Positions 35,601-48,600 are shown, counted from the stretch's first letter. The stretch is DNA of 64,000 bases from Dirofilaria immitis (GCA_024305405.1 JAKNDB010000110.1:1550001-1614000), one strand, 5' to 3'. The notes: a model not told the origin generated them from the sequence alone. Program-made: numbers and translations.

Positions 35601-38600
35601 AAAAAGTGTATGTGTGTTTTATTCAAACAGTAAAATTAAATAAATATAAAATTACGATAAAACTTCGAAGCAAAGTATTCTAAAATTTCCACAATTTTAA
35701 CGATAATAGTAGTAGCACTTAATAGTAATGGTAATTTGAATTGCGAAAAGGAACAGTAAATCTTTTTTCCTTTTTTTTTGTATTTTTTATTCTTAAAGCA
35801 TTAATAGTGAAATTTAGAATGAAAAAAAATGAGAGGGAGAGAAAGAGAAAATAAATTAATAGAAAGAAGAAAAATGAAAAATATTTCCAGTGACTTCTAA
35901 ATTAAATACGTATTTGGAAATTTTCTACGTAAAGCAATCAAAATAAATTCCATTTAAAAAAAAGAGAGAGAGAGAAAGAGGCAAAAAGAACAATATATAA
36001 TAAATCGAAAAAAAGTTTCAAATTTTTAAAATGCAATATTAATCTATTTACTATTATTAGAAATGATTTTTTCACTTTTTATAAAATGCGAAATTCCATT
36101 ACAATGCTCTCTCACATTTATTCATTATCGGATTTAGTCGTTATACGAACTTTAATGACATATCAGATGCGAGTATACATAATTCAAATTACATTTAACT
36201 AATTATATGGCGAAAATGGATATTTATCTCATCTACTAGTACTGTTATTGCCAATTTAATTTTTAGATATCTTCGATAGAAGTCGAAGTATCGATGTGAC
36301 CGAGAATTTTTTCAATTTTGTGATAATATGATATTAAATGAATTATACTGTTTTAATTAAAAAATTAGTTATTGCAATTAAGAGAGATGAAAATATTTGC
36401 TTATTTTCTACAACTGAATCGACTGATCGAATCGGAATTATTAGCCGTTGGGTTTAGTTTATATTTTATATAGAAAAATGAAAGCATAAATCTTGAATGC
36501 GTAAACCATTATTTCAGACTATATTGATTTTTTTCTTTCTTTGCTGAATTCCAGAAAAAGTCTTGAATCTAATTTTAATATTACACAATTAAATAAAACA
36601 AAGGTTCTCTGTTTTCTCATCATTCGTCTAATTTGAAAAAATAAAATAAAACATAAAATTTTCCCATTCTTATGAAATTTGAATAGACGAAAAGTATAAA
36701 AAGAAGAAATAAACATTCGTTTATTTACAGTCCAATAATTTTGATAAAAAATCGAGCCGAAATGTTTACATATACATACATAAAATGATGAAACCTACTC
36801 ATTTTATTTTATTTCTTCTAATTCTTATCATTCATTTAATGAATAAGATGACTATTAAAATTCAAAAAAAGCAATAAATTTTGCTTCGATAAATTTAAAA
36901 AGAAAAAAAAAACTTTCATTTCTTTGTTTCACCGTAGTATGTGGTTGTGATTAGAATAAACAAAATGATTAATATGGGTGATTGGTTTCGTTAATTCTTA
37001 AGATTTATATTGTTTTTGTGAGAATAATTCCGAAATTTTCTTCGTTTATTTCAAAAAAATAATCGAAAAAGCGATACGTATCTCAAACAAATTATATAAA
37101 AATTGTGATAAGCTATGTTTTTTTTTCTATAGTTGTAAATATTTTTTAAATTATTAAAACTTCGATCTTTCATATATCCATTCATGAATTTTGAATATCA
37201 TGATTTTCAGACTATACGTATCACTTTTTTTAACCTTTCGCTTGTACTTTTTTTTATGCTGCAAATCATTCGATTTACATCAAATGTTGAAAATTTTTTT
37301 TTAAAATTCGAAACACTGTGTTATTTGCAACACTATATTATTATTCAGCTTTGTATTGACAGCCCTTGCTCCATACAACGATGAAATTTTAATTTGCTGT
37401 TAAAAAAGCAAGAATGACAATTTAAAATCTTAATTCGTTGTTATTTTACTCTTTCAGTTGTTATTTCTTCCGCTCTTATTACTGCCACTAATCACTTCAA
37501 AAATATCTTTTGTACGACACCATTTATATTTACTGTTAACATTACCTACCGATGATTTATTAGCACTCACATATGAAAATAAGAATGCACTAAATCTTAT
37601 CAAATTTTGTATTTTAATTTTTAGAATAAAATAAAGAAACAATCACTCGAGAATCATATTGCAAAATTCAGGAAATTAGTGCAAGTTCTGGAATCCTTAG
37701 AAAAACATTGAGCGTATAAGATTTATTTAACACCTCTGGCATTAAAATCAGAACTAATGAATCATTTAATCTCAATTTTAACGATCTAAAAATCGACAAA
37801 GTTAAGCCAAAAAAACATTTCCAACCTCATTTAGTCATTTAGACAAGTGAAATCATCATTTTTCATCATTTTCGTTGTCATTTCGATTTTGTGGATATCG
37901 TCATTTTTAAGATTGATTTTGAAATTTAATCATTTATTGTTATTTCAATGCATCATTTACATATATTATTATAAAACCGTTGTTTTACTTATATTGTAAA
38001 TGACGTATTAATTTATAATATTTTGTAATTTTGCATAAAATGGATTTTTAAATACGATTTTGGAGATTATATAAATTTATCTGTTGATTGGTTTCCGAAT
38101 TTATCCTAAATTTAAAAACATTTCAAACTTTATAGGACTTTTTACGTTTCAAATGCGTAAGGATTTTATATTTGCTTACTACGCCCAATGCATGTTTTGT
38201 TCCTTTATAGCAGATAACATCGGTTGAAGTTTAAGCAAAAATAACAAGCAAACAAGAAGACAAGAAACTAAATAATTAAGTTTGAAAGTCTACTGTTGAA
38301 TCTTAATCCTTGGATGACATCTTTTATTAGTGATAATATTTTCTTCAGCATATTGAAACTGAAAAATCATACTTGATTTTCTTTATTTTTAACTGAAATA
38401 AAAAATCGTCAAGAATTTAGTTAAGGAAAAGGTCTGACATAGGAAGGAAACTTACAATTTGTAGAGTCAAATCAGAGAAGAATACCTCAAAATCATATTT
38501 TATGACATAGACTTTAGGGTAGATATAATTTGAACGTGATGAAATCAAAATTTTAAATTTGAATAACAATGATAACGGTTTCACTTTTTTACTTCCAATT

Positions 38601-39349
38601 TTTTGGTTGTTCTATATTATTGAGTATACGACATTTCATTAAACAAATAGACGCCTAAAATTTTTTCTCTTTTCTTCTATTTAAATGTTTTTATAAAAAT
38701 TTTGAAATAATTTAAAATGTTAGATTGTTTCAGAATATTTTTCGATAAGTAAATCAAATTATTTGGTATTAGAAACAAAGCTGTTATTTAAACCTTACAA
38801 TTAATGGTATAATAAAAATTGCTCATAGCAATTATGCTTATACAATAATTGCTTGTTATTACTAAATTTTAAAATTCAGAAAAGGAATAATAAATCGATT
38901 GGAGTAAAACCTGCTGAACAAATTACTCTTTAAATAAGTATTTCGAATGTGCTTGCTACTTGAATGTTGTACTTTTGACCTTATAGCAGTATAGTTGAAA
39001 TGAAATTGTAATTATTTCTATTCAAATTGTCATCGTTTAAAAATTATTTCGTTTTTGCCAAAATTTAATTCAAATAAATGGCATTCCTTTCGAAAAAATG
39101 AGGAAAAAGAGGAAAGTAGAAATAAAAGTAAAATTTTTAACATTTTTAACATCGCAATTGGAATTTCTTTCCATAAATAAAATAGGAATTCTGAAAAATA
39201 CCAAGTTTTCATATATCGCAAAACTTTGCTTTTTTTTCAGAATTTTAAAATTAAATGAGACAATACGAGCAAACATGGCAGGAAAAAATGTTATTTCTGA
39301 TTTGCTTATGAGATATCAGAATATTTTGTTACATTATTGTAATTTATAA

Positions 39350-39372
39350 CATATATATATATATATATATAT
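39350..39372. repeat. (AT)n microsatellite
   Basis: An uninterrupted AT dinucleotide run of about 11 units with no coding context. Confidence 0.9.
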
Positions 39373-41077
39373 GAATGCTTCTATCCGTTCGAATACTTTT
39401 TAAAAAAAATTTTTAATAAGCTATCTTCCATGAATCATCCGACAAAAATCTTCCATAAAAAATTTAATTTGACGTATTCTGATGACAAATATGCTAGAAA
39501 AATATCTTTCATCACATCAAATGTTTTTTCTATCATTTTTCGTTTTCTTCCTTTTTGCACTTGTTATTAAGTTATAAGTGAGCAAATAGGCTTAACGAAG
39601 AAATGAAGTTTATTGAAATGAAGCGCCGCTTTTCGAGATATATATACAAATGAAATAGTAAACAAATGGCCAAATTCGAAATACTACACGGAACATTCAT
39701 TCCTTCCCTTCATCTAATTCCATATTAAAGGATTAAGCGTCTTTATATAGCTACTTTTATTTTCCATTTTTCTCTTTCTTAAATACCAAATATTTATAAT
39801 TATATTTTTTGGTTGTTTTGCATTCCTTTTTAAAATCTATGAAAGAATTTTTTTCATAGCATAATTATTTCATCGATTTATCAGAATATTTTATCGCAAG
39901 AATATTATGACAAAGGAAATTATCAGCATAACAGTTATTGCGAATGAAGAACCTTTTTCCGCTCAATAAAATTAACATCATTACTTTGAAATTCTTAAAT
40001 TACAGCCTCTTTTCCCTTAGTTTCATGTAACTTCAATATAAATTGCAAATAGGACAATTAACAAATTTTCACGTTTATAAATAAAAGTTTGATTAAATAG
40101 AAAGCTATAATTTGAAGTACTAAATAATTAACAGCTTAATCACCTGTTAAAGCTTTCCTTATTTTTCGATTATCGTCTTTTCAACTTTTCACTTCCTCAT
40201 CTTCTCCAAAATTGCTGTTAAACCTGTTTTACCAATTGATTGAATGTAGTTGCTAACAATTTCCAAGATTATATTTTTGTCAGAATTTTTGCTTGCATGT
40301 TTTTCGCTTTTTTAATTACTTATCGCCTATTTGAAAGTGAAAAATTGTCATCGATGACTATCAATGCATTATTCAAGTAATTATTTGCAAATGTTCCATT
40401 ATTTTGATGACGGTTATCAGATTTATTTATTTAATATCAGTGACATGGCAAAAGTACAGCATTTCAATGATAAACTCGCTGATTAATGTTTTTAAATAAT
40501 ATACTTCAACGTTTCAAATAAAATTTAATCAAAACATGCTTTCTTATTTAACCTTCTTTAATAAGTAATTTTTAATTATATTAAAGTAATGGAATATCTC
40601 TTAGGAAGTATTTGGTTGAGAATACAAAAAGAACACAGAAATAAAAGTAAATTCTCATTACTCATTGAAATATTTTAGAATTTTCATCGAAAATGATTGT
40701 AATTTAAATTAATTTAGAAATGAATAATAAAATTATTTTTTGCAATTTTGTTATTTCAGTAATAATTCTCAAATCCATCGCCATTACTGTTAAAGTCAAT
40801 TGTTCATTTGCGTATGATTTGCAATTGCTTATTATAGGATTTTCCAATTAGATAGATATGTATGTAATTTCAAATACAAAAAATGCGAGACTGAGTTATT
40901 TCGAATAAAATGAAAACTGCTATTTCGAGATTGAGATTCTTTGGCGGAAATCACTTTAATCGTAATGGCTTGATAGGACAATGGTCATGATTATATGATC
41001 AATTAGCAAATAAAAATGAAAATTAGTAGAAATGAAAATCAAGCGTTTAGCATATTTTGCAAAATTAGCTTCCGTTT

Positions 41078-41170
41078 GTCTTTTTCCCTTCTTTCTAGCC
41101 CTTCCTTCCTCTCTATTTCTCTTTCTTTCCTTCCCCCTTTCTTCATTTCTCTCTCTCTCTCTCCCTTTCA
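41078..41170 (+). promoter_or_regulatory. Long CT-rich tract upstream of the TBC gene
   Basis: About 90 bases are nearly all pyrimidine on the plus strand, including a (CT)n core at 41150-41164. It lies about 620 bases before the first known exon of the TBC1D16-type gene. Such GAGA/CT elements occur in promoter regions, and mirror symmetry could allow triplex DNA. A regulatory role is inferred from position only. Confidence 0.35.
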
Positions 41171-41787
41171 TTCAACCAGATAATGTTAGTAAAGCTACAT
41201 TCATTTTGAATATTGATTTTGGAAAATGCATTCCCATGAATGTTTCTAAAGTATTTCTCGTTGCCCAGACATATTCTAATAAATTTCTTATCCTTTAACT
41301 TTTATATTTTCATTTCCTGCAAAAAAAGAACAGGAAAGAAAAAGAAATCTTTCCTGAAACTTTTTTGAATAGATCTTTATCAAATAAAAACAATTTTAAA
41401 TTTATAAAATTATACGATTTGACAAAATTTTAAAAAGTTATTTGCAAAATTCATTCCTTAATCCTTGAACTTTATCAAAAGCTAAAATTATTATTCCTAA
41501 GATTTCTAAAAGAAGCCTAAAAAGCAACAAATTTCTGCCGTCGATCAAAATTTCAATTCCAAACGATGTCATCCTATTTATCTTCTTTCATGGATTTTCT
41601 CCCACCATATCAGTAATATCGAGACCACTTGGGAGTAATGAATGCTTAGCAGATCTTTCCCATTTCCTTCATTTTTAAATTATAGTTGCGTAGCTTGTTA
41701 CTTTTGCAAGCAAAATTGTATTGCATGGATTTTATGAGATAGGAAATTTCCACATCATTGTAATAATTTCTATCATTGTCATCTTAC

Positions 41788-41843
41788 AGATTTCTTTGCA
41801 ACAACCGATGGCTGCAGAAGGGATTCAGATATGCCAGCTCTAA
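41788..41843 (+). promoter_or_regulatory. 5' leader with acceptor and overlapping short upstream ORF
   Basis: An acceptor-like TTACAG ends at 41789, 41 bases before the start codon. It may be a spliced-leader acceptor or a cis intron end. An ATG at 41808 opens an 11-codon frame that stops at 41841-41843, overlapping the main start at 41831 in another frame. If the leader is retained, this uORF could lower translation. Confidence 0.45.
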
Positions 41844-42903
41844 GCGAGCTTCTTAAAAAAGCACATGGAGCACTGAATAGCTTCCGAGGTTTCTTTCTAT
41901 CATCTCCATCCAATCAAGATTTCTCAGTCTGGTATAATCATCCGAGAAATGTATAAAATCATTATCGATCTTCTAATGAGTAACATGATTTTTGTAGATT
42001 AGGAAATTATTCAATCTAATGTTAAACCGAGATATAAAAATTAAAATTAATCAATAGCATATCTTCTAGCAGTACTTGTTATTCATTTACTTTTAATGTT
42101 TGCGATTTTCAGCGAAATGTCGCAGAACAACTTTAGCATTCGCAGAATATTTTTCTTTTGTTATATAATGGCTTCTGATAAAAAGATAATAGATGTTAAT
42201 TTTTTGAGATTGAAATTGGTTATAAAGGAAGAAGAAATGCAAGTATTAATTATTATATAATTTTTCCTGGACAGTTTTATCAGGTATTAAGCATTAAATT
42301 AAATCTTCCGAAATTGACCTCATCGAAGCAATTAATACAACGTTTTCTTAGGATCTCGGGATTTTAACACATCATTACTTTGAAATTTTACAAGGAGAAA
42401 ATTTTGTAATCGAAATTTATTGCTCCTTTTCAGGTCTAAATAATCTATTCATTGGTCAAGACGGTGATGTTGTTTATTCGAAAAATAATGTTTGCATTCA
42501 TGATGTTCGTAAAAATGACCAAAAGGTATCATTATCACGCAAAATTCGCATCCTTTTACATTCATAGTGTCTCAGTACAGCAGCAACTGATGTTGACAGT
42601 TTCTAGGATACCGATGATTCCATAAAGCATATACCTGGATACCTGACGTTGCAATGTCAAAGTGATGATATACTAGGAATTACTCTTATTTTGCAGTGGC
42701 TACCCAATAAAACCCTTGAAAAGAATCCGAAGAGGTAAGATATTCTCGAAGGTTTAAAATTTTATCCGTTTAATATCAAAAAATTTAATTAGAAATCAGT
42801 ATTAGTTATGCCTGGTTGTAGCATTCGAAATGTATCACAAAAAAATCAAAATGTTGATGGTATCAACTATGAGCGTATGGAATTTCGGAACGTCAATAAA
42901 CAG
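41831..42903 (+). CDS. TBC1D16: TBC1D16-type N-terminal conserved region (exons 1-4)
   Basis: Exons 41831-41888, 42434-42525, 42607-42734 and 42822-42903 join in phase. They carry the family N-terminus: a basic amphipathic start (SELLKKAHGAL), GDVVYSKNNVCIHDV, then GYLTLQCQSDDILGITLIL and QWLPNK. Human TBC1D16 has the same blocks in the same order. This region precedes the variable acidic linker and has no named fold that I can assign from sequence. Confidence 0.92.
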
Positions 42904-45900
42904 GTTTGTCAAGAAATATAGCTCAGGTACCATTCGTAATTTTTTCAGTCAGTAGCATGAAAAAATGCCATATTTCTAAATATTTGTAATAAATTTGATA
43001 GTTGATCTAATTTTATTAAATTAATTCTGCGCGCTCCGAAAAGTACGTATGCATGTATCAGATATTTCTCATATTATTGTCGAATTATTACTTTAAAAGA
43101 AACTTTCAGTCACGGGTATATCCACAAAATAACAGTGGTGATGATGACAGTGATGATAGCGACGATAACAACGATGGCACTAACCTTAATAACGATGATG
43201 ATGATGACGACGACGATAAAACTCAAACTGATCATACAGCTGAAGATCGTGTAAATTTTTCGACTTTTTACCACTCCATCTCTTTTGCTACCTTGCGATT
43301 TTTTGCATTAAAAAAATAATTGAATCTTTCGTTTAGATATTAAGAAGCATTTTTTAAAATATTTCTATTATCAAAATCCTTAATCTTCGTTCTTTGTTAC
43401 CCACCAATGATCCAGTTTCTTTGTAAAAGGAAATGAATTGATTGAAAAAATTTTTAAATACTGGAAACCAATTGTTATGTTGCAGAGTCCGACAAGTGAA
43501 AATGATATTAATGTTGAGATGAATGGTGATATGATAACAGTAACTTCTATGAAGCGAAGACCGAATTTATTCATGTCACCGGTATTTTCTATATTTAGAA
43601 ATTTTAACTTTGACTATGGAGAACTGATTTGTTCAAATATGCAAATATGCTGACACGGTGCTGTCGTCCCTTAACTGAATTAAATTATATTACATACTTT
43701 TTCGACAGCATTAGGCTTTTCATAGCTATTCAGAATAGATCCCGATATATGTTCGGTCATTAATGCTGCGTTGTCCTAGACCTTTATATTAATTCTTCAT
43801 ATTTAAGACAAAAGAAAAAGACTAATCAAAACTTAAAAGTTCTAAATTAGTTTAAAAAATGTCATAAAATGGATTCTTTCAAAAAGAAAAAGGAAACGGA
43901 TTGATGAATATTTACTTCAAAGAGATCGCGAAAACTGATAATTATATTCTTGACAAATTCACTTTTACCATTTAATTCTCTTTACTCTGTTCCAATTTCA
44001 TTTTATTATTTATTGCATAGATCTTCTTTAGTAACTGATCTGTTCTGGAAACAACTTTTTTTCTCTGATTATCCTAAAGTTGTGACATGAATCTGTAGAA
44101 AATTTCGCAGAAAATCAGTTTATTGATACCAAATTTCATTGCTAAAATTGAGAGACATTTGACTGAACAATTTTCGAAACTGTGTTTTTTTATTTTTTGT
44201 CCACTTTTTTGAAAGAATTTATGAATTAAGGAAAATTCGAAAACTTTGGAAGTGCCAACAATCAATGTGATTCCAAATACACCAGTCGACTATTCCTCAA
44301 TTGATGAGAAGGTGAGCATTAAGTATATCTGTCCTATTTTAAACAGCAATTAAAGTTATAATGGTTTGTTTGTGAAATTTTCAAAACTAAATTCATTACT
44401 TTTCTTTTTATTATTAGTAATTTATCCAGATTCAAATCACATTATCATTGAGATCCCTAATTGAAGCGCTACTACTTTATTCTTCCCTTCAAGTTTTAAA
44501 AATTTTACTTTCTTTTATTTTCTTTCTTTATGTTTTTTATGTCGAAAAAAAATGCTTAAACCTTTCTCTTACCTGTTATTTCATGTGTATAATCAGTGAT
44601 GTGATAAGTGAATTTTAGTTTGACCAAAATTTCGATTATATTTAAGCTTAATTTTTTTATGACACCGATAGCAGTTCTGCAACAACATCTGGTGCTGATG
44701 AATTTTCTGATAAGGTATATATGTTAACAGTAATCATTATTTTTTATTTGTGCTTTTTTTTCATCGATTTAGCTAGAATCTAACGATATTTATTTCATCC
44801 ATCTGCTCTATGTTTTAAATATAATAATCACAGCATATATAAAATACAAATTTTTTAATGCACTAAAATTGTTAATTATTTGTCTAAAAAATCAGAAAAT
44901 CTTCTATGGTTTATTTTGTGAACAGTATCAACTATTATATGTTTCAAAATTTGTTCGTGCATTAAAATATTATTAGTAAATTCAGGATGAAGAACTGATA
45001 TACAGAAGCTCATCATCAGATGATCACGAATTTCAGGATAGAGATCAATATCGGAATGAATCATTTGCGAAAAATAGTAATACACTAATTTAAAAATCTG
45101 TAATTTATCATATTTACTGCAACGAAGGACTCCTTTTCTAAATCTTTGCAGTTACTCTAAAATTTCTATTAGTACTATCAGATGCGCTTTTACAGATTTA
45201 CGTTTGAATATATTGCAACAATATCGTGATAAATGTGAACATTTATGTAAAATAACACCAGAGCAATTTGCAATGACACATAATTTAATGCTGGATAATG
45301 ATAGCCAACCTGATGATGATGCAACCGTATCGGTTAGCGGTGGAAGTGTAATTTTTCATCAGAAGGCACTCTCTGCTTCTCTCTTCTCCGTCAATTTAGG
45401 TTCGCTAATCGAATTGAATTATTAAAAGCCAAATAATTAATTTATATTTGAAAATCGATAAAATGAAATAATAAATGTTTAATAAATTTTGTAATTAAAA
45501 ATTTCCAGGTAAAATGAGATCAATGCGTTTGTTTTTCACTGCTGATGACCTAACTTCTGGACAATTTGTTATTGCTACATGGGATTCACATTACAAAATT
45601 TTACATTTCCATCATGGTGGGTTGGATAAATTGGCACAAATACTTGAACAGTGGAGTGCTATTAAAACAAAAGCTGTTAAAGATGTACGTTCCATGCTGT
45701 ATACATAGAAGACTTACCGAAATACTCTAAAAGTTCCTAATTAATTTTTAGCAATAAAAGTACTGAATCTTTTCAGAAGCGGCATAAAAAAAAATGGGAA
45801 TCAAAAGAATTAGAGATAGAATACCTTAATGTAGAACTTTCCTTAATGATAATTTTCTAACTTCGAATTAGTTAAACAAAGAAATAGGATAAAAAGCACA

Positions 45901-48257
45901 TATATTATTCTTTAGGGTTCACCTTCACCCATCCCGAATCGGCAGTTTTTGGTATGCCAACCGAAAGTAAGTAAAATGGAACTTGATCCAGAGGAAGGCT
46001 TATATGAGCGAGTCAGCTGGAATTTTTGGAAGTCATATAAAAATCAAGACGGTAGTATCGATGATAGTTTCACCATGAGGAAGGTTGTAATAGACTTTTG
46101 TTAATATTTTTTACATTTAAAAATTACTGCCAAAAAGATTATAATCGAATACAATTCTTAGGCAATTTATTTTGCTACTATGGACCCTACACTTCGAAAA
46201 GAAGCTTGGCCGTTTTTATTACGTGTGTATCCATGGACCTCAACACACGAACAACGTGAAATCATACGAAATGATATCTTTATTGAGTATCAGAAGATAA
46301 AAAGAGAAGGTATAATTTCGGATTTTATCAGTTTAATAAAATTATTTTTAAATTAAAGTTAGCAGAGAAAAATTTTAAACCCTATGAACAAGAATTTTAA
46401 AAATTCCATCTTTAAGACTAATTTTATTTGATGAATAATTTCTCGAATTTGCTAACAAAAAACGTTTTAGAATGAAAAATGCTCTTAAAACATCATGGAT
46501 TAGCATAGAAAATGCTATAATTAAAGATGTTATCCGTACGGATCGTTGTAGACCATATTTTGCTGGTGATAATAATCCGAATATCGATATAATGAAGTAA
46601 GCATTAGTTACAACTGAACATGACAGTTACAAAAAGTGCCTTTCAAAACAAAGTGAAAACTTTATGAAATTCTAAATACTTTCGGACGTAAGAAGTTTAT
46701 AATTCAAAACATAGTTAAGAGAATCACTGAACATACTTTTCAGGAATATTTTACTAAATTATGCAGCTGCGTATCCAGAAATAAGTTACGTACAAGGTAT
46801 GTCAGATTTGTTAGCACCGCTTCTGAGTACTATTCATGATGAATCTGATACGTATTGGTGTTTTGTTGGATTTATGCAGCAGCAAACGTTGTTTGTATCT
46901 AACCCCGTGGATGGACGAAGTATAATGGAAATCAATTTGGTAGACTTCAAAACTCCTTTATAAAATAATTTATAATCAATATTTGAATGTTTGTTACAAT
47001 CTATGGCATTAAAAAAATGAGAAATTCTGTATTCCAAAAAAATTATTTCCTATTTCGTATATGATAATAAGTAGTATCATTTTACTCTGCTGCTTGTTCC
47101 TCACAAAATTTATTTGCTGAGCTTCTGTAAATTTTTAAATAATTTTCTTAATATTTGAAGTAGCAAATTTTGATGAATTCCAAATTATTTTGATCAAAAA
47201 TATTATTTTAAGATTTACAACGTTAACGTTAGAGCATCTTACATTTAAGTAATAATAACTTTCAAAGATACTTAATATTACATATTTTTAATTTAACATA
47301 TTCCAGCATAAAAACATATTTTTCAGAAATATTTACGCGAATTATTGAAATTATTTGTACCAGAATTTTTTACTCATGTCGCTAGTCTGGGTGCAGATGC
47401 CCTGGAATTAATGTTTGTCCACAGATGGATATTATTATGTTATAAGGTACAATTAATTCATTATTTTACTCATTCCCACCTATCAATATATTCACTTGTT
47501 AATTTAGATTCAAATTCTGATCAATCAATTATTAAATTTTTGTAGCGCGAATTTCCTGAAACTGATGTGTTGCATATTTGGGAATCGTGTTGGTCTCATT
47601 ATCGAACGTCATATTTTCATTTATTTATTGCGGTTGCTATAATATCCATATATGGCAAGGATGTCATTGAACAGTGTCTTCCAAATGATGAAATTTTACT
47701 GTATTTCAGTTCACTTGCCATGCATTTAGATAGTACTGTTGTCCTAAAAAGGTCATTGTTTGATTTCGAATATTAAACAGCAATTAAAAATATAAGAAAA
47801 ATAACTCAATGTTCATTTATAATACATTTAAATATTTTGTTTGCAAATAATACCACAATTATTATAATTTCAACAGATAAATTGAAATCCCTAAAAATTC
47901 AAATGGAAAATGTAAATGACTTTTAAAAAATTTCGCAACGCAAACTTTTTATCTTTTATCATGCATCGATACTTAATTAAATTATAATTGCGATTTCATT
48001 TAATATAATTTTACAATTTACTTTGACACATATTTTGATTATTAAATTCATATGCGAAAAAAAGATTGCTGTAAATCTTATTCCAGGCTCGGGGACTATT
48101 GCATCAATTTCATCGTTTAGATAAATTACCATGTACATTGGCGGATCTTTGCGAATCGGATACGGAACAATGGGATACATATATTCAGCACAGAATTTAT
48201 GAATGCACGAAAATTCATGACGAAAAGGAATCATGTCCATTTGCGGAATTTAATTGA
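41831..48257 (+). CDS. TBC1D16: TBC-domain Rab GTPase-activating protein, TBC1D16 orthologue
   Basis: A RabGAP stimulates GTP hydrolysis on a Rab in membrane trafficking; human TBC1D16 acts on Rab4A. I read 18 exons: 41790-41888 (ATG at 41831), 42434-42525, 42607-42734, 42822-42903, 43110-43250, 43486-43581, 44231-44322, 44672-44714, 44986-45076, 45196-45399, 45509-45684, 45916-46083, 46162-46309, 46471-46596, 46744-46939, 47327-47446, 47546-47751, 48087-48257. The product is about 779 residues (human about 767). Similarity is end to end: the MPALSELLKKA start, GDVVYSKNNVCIH, an acidic linker, MRSMRLFF ... FHFHHGGLDKL, the TBC domain (about 470-690) and the CTKIHDEKESCPF tail. The start matches the human N-terminus. 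Two junctions, after 46309 and after 47751, are one base short. Confidence 0.94.
43110..45076 (+). CDS. TBC1D16: TBC1D16-type acidic, low-complexity linker (exons 5-9)
   Basis: Exons 43110-43250, 43486-43581, 44231-44322, 44672-44714 and 44986-45076 encode a poorly conserved Asp/Ser/Asn-rich linker. Exon 5 carries a GAT/GAC triplet tract, including eight Asp in a row. For exon 7 the first GT (44312) gives a frame clash with exon 8. The GT at 44323 keeps phase (AA joined to C), so I chose it. The exon 7 and 8 acceptors are weak, so these two boundaries are the least certain in the gene. Confidence 0.72.
45196..46083 (+). CDS. TBC1D16: TBC1D16-type conserved region before the TBC domain (exons 10-12)
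   Basis: Exons 45196-45399, 45509-45684 and 45916-46083 join in phase. The core VNLGKMRSMRLFF ... TSGQFVIATWDSHYKILHF, then HHGGLDKLAQILEQW, is nearly the same as human TBC1D16 in its conserved positions. It probably forms a PH-like or binding module in front of the GAP domain, but I infer that only from conservation. Exon 12 ends at FTMRK, at the entry to the TBC domain. Confidence 0.93.
46162..48257 (+). CDS. TBC1D16: TBC (Rab-GAP) catalytic domain and C-terminal tail (exons 13-18)
   Basis: Exons 46162-46309, 46471-46596, 46744-46939, 47327-47446, 47546-47751 and 48087-48257. TBC signatures are present: RKEAWPFLLRVYP (motif A), IKDVIRTD with the catalytic Arg finger, ISYVQGMSDL with the Gln finger, DTYWCFVGFM, then HRWILLCYKREFPE, IWESCWSHYRTSYFHLF and IYGKDVIEQ. 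Both fingers are intact, so GAP activity is expected. The tail CTLADLC ... KESCPFAEFN matches human TBC1D16, ending at TGA 48255-48257. One base appears missing at the end of exon 13 (A5 run 46299-46303) and of exon 17 (A5 run 47746-47750). Confidence 0.94.
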
Positions 48258-48600
48258 AATTTTTATGTTTCGTTTTTTTTTTTGCTGTTCTCTTATAGTT
48301 TGAAATGATCAACACAACATTTTCATTTCTTCTTATCTTTCATTCATTTCATTCTTTCCTTTTCACTATTTTACATCCTTTTTTCTTATGTTTGCTTACT
48401 TATTTCTTTCCGTTGATAAACTATTCTTGTACATTTATTCGTTTTGCATTTAACGACTATTGATTATCGGGTATAAAGTCTCGAAATATGCATAATATAT
48501 GATAATAGTAATAGAAATGGAAGATAAAAATAGACAAAGAAATCTTTTAAATTTAAATTTGAATTACTTCTATATTTCCAAGCTAATTGAAGACAAATAT
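48258..48600. other. 3' region between two convergent ORFs
   Basis: About 340 AT-rich bases separate the stop of the TBC gene from the stop of the minus-strand 77-residue ORF. It probably holds the 3' UTR of the TBC gene. I see no clear plus-strand AATAAA. Confidence 0.5.

Larger units (their letters stand above)
31035..41789. other. Long non-coding spacer, second part
   Basis: No supportable gene up to the TBC1D16-type gene. It holds purine and pyrimidine tracts (31.6, 32.2, 35.9 and 41.1 kb), a 25-bp tandem duplication (31.85 kb), a perfect hairpin (35.0 kb), a compound microsatellite (35.5 kb) and an AT repeat (39.35 kb). The promoter of the TBC gene should lie near its right end, but I can point to no defined promoter element. 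Confidence 0.5.

Noticed and set aside
35411..35683. 90-codon frame over the microsatellite
   Set aside because: The protein is only the translated GT/AT repeat.
43110..43250. Asp-rich exon as simple non-coding repeat
   Set aside because: It has good splice sites, a phase-0 fit on both sides and sits where TBC1D16 has an acidic linker, so it is kept as coding.
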